Positions 56,393 through 64,000 are shown, numbered from the stretch's first letter. The stretch: 64,000 bases of DNA from an uncultured Pseudomonadales bacterium (GCA_947489425.1 CANLDL010000002.1:248001-312000), one strand, 5' to 3'. Program-made: numbers and translations. The notes: a model not told the origin generated them from the sequence alone.

Positions 56393-57442
56393 ATGAGCAA
56401 CAAAGCATACGATTTTTTGGTATTTATTGGGCGCTTTCAACCTTTTCACAAAGGCCATTTGGCTGTGATTGAGGCAGGGTTAGCACAAGCTGAGCAAATA
56501 ATTATTTTATGCGGCTCGGCTCACCAACCAAGATCAACCAGAAACCCTTGGACAGCCGCCGAACGTGAATCAATGATTCGCGGGGCTTTAAGCAGTACCA
56601 ATAATGACCGTACACACATTGCTCCCCTTATGGACATTGTCTACAACGACGAGTCATGGGTCCGCAATGTACAAACCACCATCAATGGCATTGTGACGGC
56701 TCATCATGGCACACCCCACAAAACACCTAAGGTAGGTTTAATCGGTCACGGTAAAGATCAAAGCTCTTACTACTTAAATTTATTCCCTCAATGGGGTGCC
56801 GTTAACGTAGACAATTACCAAGGTATTAATGCAACACCTATTAGAGAATCTATTTTAGAGCAAACCGAGTTTATTGGTAGCAAGAGTGCTAAGTCGGTAT
56901 TACCGGAGAACGTGCACCAACATATGGAGGGCTTTTGCCAAACCGATATTTACCAACAAATTAAAGGCGAACAAGCTTTTGTTACTCGTTATAAGTCAGC
57001 GTGGGATAGCGCACCCTATGCACCTACATTTGTCACGGTTGACGCTGTGGTTGTGCAAAGCGGGCATGTATTGATGGTAGAGCGTAAGGCTCGTCCAGGA
57101 AAAGGCCTATTAGCACTACCCGGCGGTTTTATTGACCACAGCGAAAAACTAGTCGATGGCTGCTTAAGAGAGTTACGCGAAGAAACGCGATTAAAAGTCC
57201 CCGCCCCTGTGTTAAAGGGGTCGATTAAATCGCAACAAGTATTCGATGATCCATACCGATCAGCTCGCGGACGAACAATTACACATGCATTTTACATCGA
57301 GCTTGCACCAAATAAAGCACTACCTAAAGTAAAAGGCGGCGACGATGCAAAACATGCCCTGTGGGTACCGCTAGCAGATTTGGATCCAACGCAAATTTTT
57401 GAGGATCACTATTTTATTATTCAAGAGATGACTGGTATGTAA
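56393..57442 (+). CDS. nadM: bifunctional NMN adenylyltransferase / Nudix hydrolase
   Basis: 349 aa. Residues about 1-180 [25 protein letters not shown] (GxFxPxHxGH-type) and [16 protein letters not shown]. Residues about 200-349 Nudix: [30 protein letters not shown], catalytic box intact except Arg for the final Gly. Makes NAD from NMN; the Nudix part probably hydrolyses ADP-ribose. Same fusion as in vibriophage KVP40 and some bacteria. Own NrtR-type operator and leader. Confidence 0.94.
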   Translation: MSNKAYDFLVFIGRFQPFHKGHLAVIEAGLAQAEQIIILCGSAHQPRSTRNPWTAAERESMIRGALSSTNNDRTHIAPLMDIVYNDESWVRNVQTTINGIVTAHHGTPHKTPKVGLIGHGKDQSSYYLNLFPQWGAVNVDNYQGINATPIRESILEQTEFIGSKSAKSVLPENVHQHMEGFCQTDIYQQIKGEQAFVTRYKSAWDSAPYAPTFVTVDAVVVQSGHVLMVERKARPGKGLLALPGGFIDHSEKLVDGCLRELREETRLKVPAPVLKGSIKSQQVFDDPYRSARGRTITHAFYIELAPNKALPKVKGGDDAKHALWVPLADLDPTQIFEDHYFIIQEMTGM

Positions 57443-57515
57443 ACACTCATTATTAATGAAAGCTCAACAAAGAGGATCTCTTTAACGAGCGCAGCTGTAC
57501 AAACAATTAAACAAA

Positions 57516-57567
57516 GAGCAGGGATAGACCCAGCTCTAGTCACAATAATGATAGGAGGATTTCCATC
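57516..57567 (+). promoter_or_regulatory. two-hairpin leader of nadV (GGATAGAC element)
   Basis: Hairpin 1: GAGCAGGG-ATAGA-CCCAGCTC (seven pairs, one A-A mismatch). Hairpin 2: TGAT-A-GGA-GGATT-TCC-ATCA enclosing the GGAGG ribosome site and ending on the A of ATG. GGATAGAC begins 46 nt before the ATG, as for nadM. Confidence 0.65.
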
Positions 57568-59004
57568 ATGACTAGCACCACTAAAAAGAACATCATCTTA
57601 AACGTTGATTCTTACAAAACTTCTCACTACTTGCAGTATCCACCCAATACTACGCAAGTCTCTAGCTACATCGAAGCTCGTGGGGGCAAGTTCAAGCAAG
57701 CCGTATTTTTTGGTTTACAAATGTTTATCAAAGATTACTTGAGCCAACCCATTACTAGCGACGATATCGACGAGGCTAAAATTGTTATCGAAGCTCACGG
57801 CTTACCTTTTAACGAGGCTGGCTGGCGCTATATTGTCGATACATACGATGGCTACTTGCCGATAGAAATTCAGGCAATCCCTGAGGGGACTGTTATCCCG
57901 GTACAAAATGCCATGGTACAGGTGACTAACACCGACCCTGAATGCGCTTGGTTGACTAGCTATATCGAGACCGCTTTATTGAGAGCTATTTGGTATCCCA
58001 CAACCGTTGCCACAGTTTCTTGGAATGGTCGCCAAATTATCCAACGTTACTTGGAAGAAACTGCCGACAACAGTGATGGCATTGATTTTAAGTTACACGA
58101 TTTTGGCGCTCGTGGAGCAAGCTCAGAAGAAGCCGCAGCCATTGGTGGTGCCGCTCACTTAGTGAACTTTATGGGCACAGATACCCTTAGTGCCATTGTA
58201 GCCACACGACGCTACTACGATGCGGACATGGCAGGGTTTTCTATACCAGCGGCAGAACACAGCACGATTACCAGCTGGGGCAAAGATAAGGAAAAAGAAG
58301 CCTATGAAAATATGCTTGAGCAATTTAGCGGAGAGGGAAAACTAGTTGCCGTTGTTAGCGACTCTTACGATTTATGGAACGCCATCGATAACATTTGGGG
58401 CGATGAATTAAAGACAAAAGTAGAAGCCACTGGCGGTACCTTAGTCGTTCGTCCAGATAGCGGCGACCCCGTTGCGATTGTTTGTGAGACTATCGAGCGT
58501 TTAATGAATAAATTTGGCTACACAAAAAATACAAAAGGTTACACCGTATTACCCGATTGTATTCGAGTGATTCAAGGTGATGGAATCTCTTTAAAAAGTA
58601 TTGAAGCTATTTTAGCTGCCATGAAAAAACGTAAGCAAAGTGCCGACAACATTGCCTTTGGTATGGGTGGCGAGCTTTTACAAAAAGTGAATCGCGACAC
58701 CATGAAATTTGCAATGAAAGCCTCTGCCGTCAAGGTTAATGGTAATTGGAGAGATGTGTTTAAAGACCCAATTACTGACCGAGGCAAACGCTCGAAAAAA
58801 GGCCGCTTAGCGGTAGTCAAAAGTGCAACAGGTGTTATTAGCACCATCCGAGAAGACAACTTAGGCCAACAAGAAAATTTATTGGTCCCTGTTTTTAAAG
58901 ATGGATGGTTATTAAAAACCTACGACTTTGATGAAGTTAAGGCGCGGGCGGCCGAAGGCGCTAGCAACACTGTAATAAATGCAGTAGTCGATGCTTGCGC
59001 ATAA
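57568..59004 (+). CDS. nadV: nicotinamide phosphoribosyltransferase (NAMPT)
   Basis: 478 aa, full length. NVDSYKTSHYLQYPPNT, KLHDFGARGASSEEAAAIGGAAHLVNFMGTDT, AAEHSTITSWG, VVRPDSGDP and LPDCIRVIQGDGI are the NAMPT signatures; the active-site His lies in the IPAAEHST segment. Converts nicotinamide and PRPP to NMN, which NadM adenylates. It recycles the nicotinamide released by KptA and other NAD users. Strong GGAGG, but folded in a hairpin. Confidence 0.97.
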   Translation: MTSTTKKNIILNVDSYKTSHYLQYPPNTTQVSSYIEARGGKFKQAVFFGLQMFIKDYLSQPITSDDIDEAKIVIEAHGLPFNEAGWRYIVDTYDGYLPIEIQAIPEGTVIPVQNAMVQVTNTDPECAWLTSYIETALLRAIWYPTTVATVSWNGRQIIQRYLEETADNSDGIDFKLHDFGARGASSEEAAAIGGAAHLVNFMGTDTLSAIVATRRYYDADMAGFSIPAAEHSTITSWGKDKEKEAYENMLEQFSGEGKLVAVVSDSYDLWNAIDNIWGDELKTKVEATGGTLVVRPDSGDPVAIVCETIERLMNKFGYTKNTKGYTVLPDCIRVIQGDGISLKSIEAILAAMKKRKQSADNIAFGMGGELLQKVNRDTMKFAMKASAVKVNGNWRDVFKDPITDRGKRSKKGRLAVVKSATGVISTIREDNLGQQENLLVPVFKDGWLLKTYDFDEVKARAAEGASNTVINAVVDACA

Positions 59005-59010
59005 TAAAGG

Positions 59011-59057
59011 AAAGCAGCAGTAGATTAGCGATATATCAAAAATCTATTTGCTGCTTT
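59011..59057 (+). terminator. hairpin after nadV
   Basis: AAAGCAGCA and TGCTGCTTT pair, with an inner TAGATT/AATCTA stem. It lies just after the nadV stop and is followed by only a short T run, so a weak terminator or 3'-end protector. Confidence 0.5.
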
Positions 59058-59089
59058 AATCAATAATAAAACAAAAATTACTAAAAATT

Positions 59090-59996
59090 ATGAAACTAAA
59101 AAATTACAAAGAACAACACGCTATCTGGCCACAGTCGGGTAGGCACATTTTGGCTCAATTTGATGATGAAAGCATTATTGTATATCAGGCATTCAGACCA
59201 GAAATTGCAGAATATGCCTTAAAGAACCAGGCATTTGGAGGAGCATACAGCTTTACTCGTATGAGTTGGGTTTAGGAGCCTCTGGTCACCCTCGAATGAC
59301 TTCTGCGTGAGTCTATAATGTGCTTAGGCAAGGCGTACTTCACAGCTAATGGCCATAGTCCTTAGCAAGGAGTACAACGCAGCATAAGTGCATTATAGCC
59401 ACGCCCTACGGGGCTTACAGGTGTCCCCGATATCTATGTTGCCCCTTTTTGCAAGGTCTCGACCTTACTGCAAAGAGCCGCCTCAATCTCGAGGGCGCCT
59501 GTAAGCCAGAAGCTATCCGAGGGTGACCAGAGGTTCCTCACCAAACTTCCTATGGATGATGTATCGATCGGGCTGGGGAACCAAACCTGGGCAAGAATAT
59601 ATTTTAGCGCTAACCATTAAGCGGGATTTTTTTGAAGAAATACTATTGAACGCAAGTTGGTCAAGTTATACAAGTGAGAGATACAAAACTCACGAGGAAT
59701 GGAAAAGCCATGTGCAAAATACAAACGTTAGGCTGCAATGGGATCCAGACCATCTTCCCAATGGCGATAAAGAGACACGAAAAGCGATACAACTTGGCCT
59801 AAAAGATAACATGCTTTCAAGGCTAAATGATGAAGGTATTATAGAAATTAACAATGTGAATAAGCTTGTCGAAGAACAACGTCATATTGCCTTCTCGGAC
59901 AACTGGGAGACTCTAACAACCCCATTAGAGCAGATTTACACACCCAGTAAAAACGCAGCAGAAAATGTGCTTATTGATACAGCCAAACAACAATAA
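59090..59996 (+). pseudogene. DUF4291 gene interrupted by a MITE-like insertion
   Basis: N-terminal part (59090-59273) HAIWPQSGRHILAQFDDESIIVYQAFRPEIA...SFTRMSWV and C-terminal part (59539-59996) PNFLWMMYRSGWGTKPGQEYILALTIKR...VRLQWDPDH...AIQLGLK match one DUF4291 protein of about 213 aa. Removing 59274-59538 exactly restores the frame. DUF4291 has no firm function; its place between nadV and the SPFH/NAD-kinase-like pair suggests NAD or RNA chemistry. As it stands the insert brings an in-frame TAG at 59273-59275. Confidence 0.88.
59274..59538. mobile_element. 265-bp MITE-like element with inverted termini
   Basis: Terminal inverted repeats AGGAGCCTCTGGTCACCCTC (59274-) and its near-complement at 59515-59538, about 22 of 24 matching. 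No transposase. Inside are several strong hairpins: CTATAATG/CATTATAG (about 59314-59396), GGCTTACAGG/CCTGTAAGCC, and AAGGTC-TCG-GACCTT-like. No clear target-site duplication. It splits the DUF4291 gene. No second copy seen in this window. Confidence 0.82.
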
Positions 59997-60037
59997 ACTA
60001 CATATAACTGTGTATTAAATTTACACCAACAGAGACC

Positions 60038-60089
60038 GCTGGATAGACCGGCACTCTCAATTCACTCACTAACTGGCAAGGAGTTTGTC
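60038..60089 (+). promoter_or_regulatory. two-hairpin leader of the SPFH gene (GGATAGAC element)
   Basis: Hairpin 1: GCTGG-ATAGA-CCGGC. Hairpin 2: GGCAAG-GAG-TTTGTC, ending at the base before ATG with the ribosome site GGAG in its apex. GGATAGAC begins 49 nt before the ATG. Third member of the set with nadM and nadV. Confidence 0.62.
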
Positions 60090-61121
60090 ATGTTTAATGT
60101 TAACTACATAAAAGTTGACCCAACAACTTATTTAATGAAATTTAAAAACGGGAAATTAAAACGCAAGGGGGCAGGCTTATCTCTATGGTATTACGCACCC
60201 AACACATCTTTGGTTGCTGTACCTACAGGCACTATCGACTTACCTTTTATTTTTAAAGAGACAACTAAGGACTTTCAAGAGGTGTCTGTACAGGGGCAAT
60301 TAGTTTATCGTATTGCCGACCCCGAAAAGCTAGCAGCGCTTATGAATTTTACTATTAACAGTAAGGCCAGTAATAAAAATTTGGCATACGAGTCAGAAGA
60401 TCCAGAAAAACTGCCCAACAGAATTACCAACCTTACTCAGGTGAAGATGAGCACAGCCATAGAGCAGCTTGATTTACGCCAAGCGATTATGTCCTCCCAA
60501 GCTTTGGTTCGCGCTATTAAGGCTGACTTCTCTCAATCTGAAGTCTTAGCAACATTAGGTGTTGAGGTCATAGACTTATCGATCGTTGCGATTAAGCCAA
60601 CACCTGAAACAGCGAGAGCATTAGAGGCCTCGGTTAGAGAGCAATTGCTACAAGAGGCGGATGAAGCGATTTATCGTCGTCGCAACGCATCGATAGAGCA
60701 AGAGCGCGCCGTAAAAGAAAATGAGTTAAACACTGCACTGGCCATAGAGAATAAACAGCGAGAAATAAAAGAAGAAAAACTCAAAGCCGAACGCTCCTTA
60801 GCCGAACAGCGCGGAGAAATGCAGCGAGAAAAACTCGAAGCAGATATTTCTCAAGAGCAGCAACGCCAACAACTTGTTGATATTGCTACGCAAAATGAGC
60901 GCAAACAAGCAGATGCTAAAGCCTATGAAATTGCAGCGACGATGGAGGCATTATCTAAAGTAGATGCCAAAGTGTTAGAAGCAATGACAATGGGCAACCT
61001 TGACCCGCAGCAATTAATCGCTCAAGCATTTAGGGAGTTAGCTGGAAGCGCAGAGAAAATTGGCCAACTTAATATTTCTCCTGACTTATTGCAATCAATG
61101 ACAGAGAAGATACGCGCATGA
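60090..61121 (+). CDS. SPFH/band 7 domain protein
   Basis: 343 aa. SPFH core at about 1-185 (YIKVDPTTYLMKFKNGKLKRKG, FQEVSVQGQLVYRIADPEKLAALMNF, LATLGVEVIDLSIVAIKPTPETARALEA). Then a long charged coiled coil at about 185-290 (EERAVKE-type heptads) and a C-terminal LIAQAFRELAG helix. No membrane span. Probably forms oligomeric scaffolds; distinct from the slipin at 43.4 kb. Coupled by ATGA overlap to the NAD-kinase-like gene. Confidence 0.88.
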   Translation: MFNVNYIKVDPTTYLMKFKNGKLKRKGAGLSLWYYAPNTSLVAVPTGTIDLPFIFKETTKDFQEVSVQGQLVYRIADPEKLAALMNFTINSKASNKNLAYESEDPEKLPNRITNLTQVKMSTAIEQLDLRQAIMSSQALVRAIKADFSQSEVLATLGVEVIDLSIVAIKPTPETARALEASVREQLLQEADEAIYRRRNASIEQERAVKENELNTALAIENKQREIKEEKLKAERSLAEQRGEMQREKLEADISQEQQRQQLVDIATQNERKQADAKAYEIAATMEALSKVDAKVLEAMTMGNLDPQQLIAQAFRELAGSAEKIGQLNISPDLLQSMTEKIRA

Positions 61122-62077
61122 ATATAGATGGTCGCAGTACTACTTCTGGCATGAGCAGCTTAGGCATCAATAATAAAGCGATTATAGTGACTCGTCGCAC
61201 CCGCTTTGAAGAATTAATAGCCCAATACAATACCGAAGAACAAGCCGCCTTTGTGATTAAAAGCAAAGGCGGTGAGTTTGAAGATTATCGTATTGAGCAC
61301 ACCACCTATGTTAACGCGGTTAATCGGGTAGAAGCTGTGTTAAAAAATAAGGCGCGGCTACAACGATTAGAGCGAAATTTTTTGCCTAATTTTATTTTTG
61401 GGCCAGAGGATATTATTGTTGTTATCGGCCAAGACGGTTTAGTTGCCAACACATTAAAATATTTAAATGGCCAACCGGTTATTGCCATCAACCCAGATCC
61501 TGCTCGCTTTGATGGTGTGCTACTCCCCTTTGCGAGCAATGATATTGGCTCTATTTTTTCTGATGTGGTGCGCAAGCAATACCAAAGTAAAAAAATTACT
61601 ATGGCTAAAGCAACACTCAATGATGGGCAAGAATTAATTGCCGTTAACGACTTATTTATTGGCCCACGCTCTCATACCTCTGCTCGTTACGAGCTATCGA
61701 TTAATGGAGCAAGCGAGGTGCAATCCTCAAGTGGTGTGATTGTCTCAACAGGCTTAGGCAGCACAGGCTGGATGAAAAGCATTATCTCTGGCGCTATCGG
61801 GATTTTAGGTGTGAGTAAACAACAAGATAGAACCCTGCCCTGGAATAGCAACCACCTGCAATTTGTTGTGCGCGAACCTTTTCCTAGTCAAACAACAGGG
61901 ACAGAACTCATTTATGGCGAGGTAAATACGCAATCACAAATGACGATTTCTTCGTTAATGGCGGGTAACGGGGTGATATTTAGCGATGGCATGGTAGATG
62001 ACTTTGTGGAATTTAATAGTGGCAGTAAAGTAACCCTCGGCGTGGCACAAAGTAAAGGGCGACTAGTTAGCGAGTAG
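61118..62077 (+). CDS. NAD-kinase-like protein
   Basis: 319 aa. NAD/diacylglycerol-kinase fold: IIVVIGQDGLVANTLKYLNGQPVIAINPDPARFDGVLLPF, where GGDGT of true NAD kinases is GQDGL, and SSSGVIVSTGLGSTGWMKS, the second signature. N-terminal 80 residues are extra. Could phosphorylate NAD or a related nucleotide, or sense it. Start overlaps the SPFH stop by 4 bp. Convergent overlap of 11 bp with the TetR gene. Confidence 0.8.
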   Translation: MNIDGRSTTSGMSSLGINNKAIIVTRRTRFEELIAQYNTEEQAAFVIKSKGGEFEDYRIEHTTYVNAVNRVEAVLKNKARLQRLERNFLPNFIFGPEDIIVVIGQDGLVANTLKYLNGQPVIAINPDPARFDGVLLPFASNDIGSIFSDVVRKQYQSKKITMAKATLNDGQELIAVNDLFIGPRSHTSARYELSINGASEVQSSSGVIVSTGLGSTGWMKSIISGAIGILGVSKQQDRTLPWNSNHLQFVVREPFPSQTTGTELIYGEVNTQSQMTISSLMAGNGVIFSDGMVDDFVEFNSGSKVTLGVAQSKGRLVSE

Positions 62078-62675
62078 CCTCGGCCAAATGAGCAAACACC
62101 ATAGTTTTAAGTGTTTTTGCCGCGTAGTCTCTGGGCATATTTTTAACCGATACCGCTAATTGGTAAGCCCCAACAATGGACGAAAGAACCAATGCAGCGA
62201 TATGCTCAATATTTACCGGCGAAAGCCCAAGAGCATGCTCCCTGGTATAGCGGGTGATTAACCGATTAAGCTCGTTTTTATTGCGCACCACTATCTGCTG
62301 GTACGCTTCCTGGACTTCTGGCTGTCGTATTGCCTCAGCGCCAATTACTACCCATGCTGCAACGGCGGTTTCATCAGCGCCTTCACCTAGGGATAGTGCA
62401 GAATCAATAAAAACCTCCAATTGCTCTTGAGCGCTGCCTGCCTCTTTCGATAACAATATATAACGCTGCTGAGCCTTATCCGCTAGCCACGCAATCAACT
62501 CAACAAGAATCTCCTGCTTGGTTTTAAAATGATAGTGAATCAGGCCGCTCTTGAGACCCGCCTCACCCGCAATAGCTTGAATAGAGGCACTCTCGTAACC
62601 CGATGTCGACATTACCCGCAAGAGTGCCTGAATGATTTCTAGGCGTCGCTGTACTGTATTCGATGGCCTTGCCAT
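62067..62675 (-). CDS. TetR-family transcriptional regulator
   Basis: About 202 aa. N-terminal helix-turn-helix ALLRVMSTSGYESASIQAIAGEAGLKSGLIHYHFKTKQEIL; C-terminal all-helical ligand domain. ATG 62675 (MARPSNTVQRR) preferred; the frame extends 14 codons further without a ribosome site. Two palindromic operators lie between it and the divergent HD gene, so likely autorepressed. Ligand unknown. Confidence 0.88.
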   Translation of the reverse strand: MARPSNTVQRRLEIIQALLRVMSTSGYESASIQAIAGEAGLKSGLIHYHFKTKQEILVELIAWLADKAQQRYILLSKEAGSAQEQLEVFIDSALSLGEGADETAVAAWVVIGAEAIRQPEVQEAYQQIVVRNKNELNRLITRYTREHALGLSPVNIEHIAALVLSSIVGAYQLAVSVKNMPRDYAAKTLKTMVFAHLAEATR

Positions 62676-62719
62676 ATTCCTTCTCTCCAAACTGCCTCTA
62701 AGCGAATAATAACACAATA

Positions 62720-62739
62720 AATTGGTTAAATGACCAATT
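62720..62739. promoter_or_regulatory. TetR operator 1
   Basis: AATTGGT-TAAATG-ACCAATT, inverted repeat upstream of the -35 of the HD gene promoter and next to the tetR start region. Confidence 0.7.
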
Positions 62740-62743
62740 TATA

Positions 62744-62772
62744 TTGACAAAAATAAGACAAGCACCTATAAA
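62744..62772 (+). promoter_or_regulatory. sigma-70 promoter of the HD gene
   Basis: TTGACA (62744-62749), 17-bp spacer, TATAAA (62767-62772), between the two TetR operators. Confidence 0.7.
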
Positions 62773-62779
62773 TGACAAA

Positions 62780-62805
62780 GTTAATTGGCTAAACAACCAA
62801 TTAAC
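62780..62805. promoter_or_regulatory. TetR operator 2
   Basis: GTTAATTGGCTAAACAACCA plus ATTAAC; arms GTTAATTGG/CCAATTAAC are perfect. Centre is 63 bp (six helical turns) from operator 1 and overlaps the transcription start. Confidence 0.7.
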
Positions 62806-62841
62806 TTTGCTAAAACGAACAAAAATAGAGGCAATGGCCCC

Positions 62842-63492
62842 ATGGACCTTAAAGAAAAAGAGACAAGCTGCTTACAAACACTGCAACAGGAGTGGCTCTG
62901 GCACTGCCAAGCCATAGGCGCTACAGATAAGGCAGCGATCAAGTGGAAAGACAAACTATTTAAAAAATATCAGCGCCAAGGGCGCTTTTATCATAACCTA
63001 ACTCACATTGCCCAAATGCTTAACGCAGCAAAAGAGCAACAAGCAGAGTTTAGTGCATGGCCTCATGTTTTTTTTGCCATCTGGTTTCACGATGCCATTC
63101 AAGGTTATGGCCTCAATAGCGAATTGGAAAGCGCAAAGCTCGCCAGCAAAGCGTTAAAGGAGCTCGGTGCAAATCACGCCATGATCGATCATGTTTATCA
63201 CATGATTTTATCATCTAAAAATCATGACTCCCCAAAAGACTATGACAACGCCCTCTTTCTCGATTGTGATTTATCTATTTTGGGTACGCCCGCACAGGAG
63301 TACCTACGCTACGCACACCAATGCAGGCAAGAATATGTCATCCCCGATTGTATTTACCGTAAAGGTCGCCGCAAATTTTTACAGAGTATGCTGGCCAAAC
63401 CCTTTATTTATCACACAACCGTTTTTAGAGTAGCCCTCGAAACACAAGCAAGAGCCAATATCGCTAACGAGATAAATCGCTTAGGTGCCTAA
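62842..63492 (+). CDS. HD-superfamily metal-dependent phosphohydrolase (COG4339 type)
   Basis: About 216 aa. Pattern GRFYHNLTHIAQMLNAAK, FFAIWFHDAIQG (HD), MILSSKNHD and FLDCDLSILGTPAQEYLRYAHQCRQEY match the predicted HD-family hydrolases of COG4339. ATG 62842 (AGAGG ten bases upstream) is used; an earlier TTG lies inside the operator. Substrate unknown. Controlled by the divergent TetR regulator; 1 bp before the oxygenase gene. Confidence 0.82.
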   Translation: MDLKEKETSCLQTLQQEWLWHCQAIGATDKAAIKWKDKLFKKYQRQGRFYHNLTHIAQMLNAAKEQQAEFSAWPHVFFAIWFHDAIQGYGLNSELESAKLASKALKELGANHAMIDHVYHMILSSKNHDSPKDYDNALFLDCDLSILGTPAQEYLRYAHQCRQEYVIPDCIYRKGRRKFLQSMLAKPFIYHTTVFRVALETQARANIANEINRLGA

Positions 63493-63493
63493 C

Positions 63494-64000
63494 ATGACAA
63501 TAGCAATAACAAACCCAAGCCTTAACTCTGTCGCTCGTATTGATCTGCTACCCCAAACAGAAACAACCTGCTTTATTCTTAAAGGCCTTTTTAGCAATCA
63601 CTTTTGTGAGCAACTAAAAAATAACGCTATTAAGCAAGGGTTTTGTAAGGCCAACGATAAATACCCTAACAGCTACCGAAACAACCAGCGCTTAGTTGAG
63701 GATAATAAGACCTTAGCCCAAAGCTTATACCTCTCTTGCAAGCCCTATCTCCCAAACACTCTTTATGTCGAAGATTCTAAACTGCTTATTGACTCTCTTA
63801 ACGAGCGATTACGTTACTGTAAGTATTCAAAACAACAGCAGTTTTCTATTCACCGAGATGGTGTGTTTTATAGAGAGGCTAATAAACAATCTGTATTAAC
63901 CTTTCTATTATATTTGAATAATAACAATGAGTTTTTAGGCGGCGAAACAGCATTTTATAAAGACCAGTACGGCAAAGAAGTACTGGCAAGCTATACACCA
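63494..64000 (+). CDS. 2OG-Fe(II) oxygenase (prolyl-4-hydroxylase-like), truncated by window end
   Basis: First 169 residues present. The double-stranded beta-helix begins at RLRYCKYSKQQQFSIHRDGVF, with the HxD iron ligands, then SVLTFLLYLNNNNEFLGGETAFY. The distal His and 2-oxoglutarate Arg are beyond the window. Fe(II)/2-oxoglutarate hydroxylase; substrate unknown. Starts 1 bp after the HD gene stop, so in the TetR-controlled operon. Confidence 0.8.
   Translation, partial: MTIAITNPSLNSVARIDLLPQTETTCFILKGLFSNHFCEQLKNNAIKQGFCKANDKYPNSYRNNQRLVEDNKTLAQSLYLSCKPYLPNTLYVEDSKLLIDSLNERLRYCKYSKQQQFSIHRDGVFYREANKQSVLTFLLYLNNNNEFLGGETAFYKDQYGKEVLASYTP

Noticed and set aside
33473-62077. Prophage or integrated plasmid
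   Set aside because: No integrase, structural, lysis or replication gene and no flanking tRNA attachment repeat; phage-like NAD genes alone do not make a prophage.

Overview
The window looks like chromosome from a moderately AT-rich marine-type gammaproteobacterium. Two conserved housekeeping blocks support this: greA-carB-carA-dapB-dnaJ-dnaK-grpE with divergent recN, and fur/bamE-rnfH-ratA-smpB. Both are arranged as in Pseudomonas and the Cellvibrio-like orders. No rRNA, canonical tRNA, CRISPR array, integrase or phage structural gene is visible. Species cannot be named from the sequence alone.

Layout. 0-8 kb: accessory genes (transglutaminase-like, HupE/UreJ-like, metallo-beta-lactamase fold, CPBP protease, a MarR regulator with twin operators, orphans). 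8.3-25 kb: the conserved core (carAB-greA, dapB, DnaK chaperone genes with a sigma-32 promoter, recN with an SOS box, fur, bamE, rnfH, ratA, smpB). 25-33.2 kb: small metabolic units. These include a PEP-hydrolase-like/Tm-1-like pair whose second gene is frameshifted, a frameshifted class V aminotransferase beside an Lrp-type regulator, and a zinc-scarcity unit (COG0523 GTPase and DUF1826) behind a perfect Zur-type palindrome.

33.5-62 kb is the remarkable part: about 28 kb devoted almost wholly to RNA repair and NAD/ADP-ribose chemistry. It holds (1) an rtcB2-prfH rescue operon; (2) a long leftward operon with a zinc-ribbon protein, rtcB, rtcA, slipin, HD phosphohydrolase, three extra nucleotidyltransferases and cca, carrying tRNA-like RNAs in two noncoding gaps; (3) the sigma-54 activator rtcR, with facing sigma-54 promoter sequences in its upstream gap; (4) a leftward operon nrtR, HAD, radical SAM, methyltransferase-nucleotidyltransferase fusion, ADP-ribosylglycohydrolase, macrodomain; (5) rightward kptA, NADAR, nadM-Nudix, nadV, a DUF4291 gene split by a 265-bp MITE-like element, an SPFH protein and a NAD-kinase-like protein.

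How it could work together (inference): RtcR senses broken tRNA ends and activates ligation, end-healing and CCA rebuilding. KptA removes 2'-phosphates using NAD+. Macrodomain, DraG-like and NADAR proteins handle ADP-ribose products or adducts. NadV and NadM rebuild NAD from nicotinamide, and NrtR gates these genes through a 19-bp operator. Three genes (nadM, nadV, SPFH) share a two-hairpin leader with an invariant GGATAGAC apex 46-49 nt before the start codon. I do not recognise this element, and it is the best candidate for a new regulatory RNA here.

62-64 kb returns to ordinary genes: a TetR regulator with two operators, an HD-superfamily protein and a truncated 2OG-Fe(II) oxygenase at the edge.
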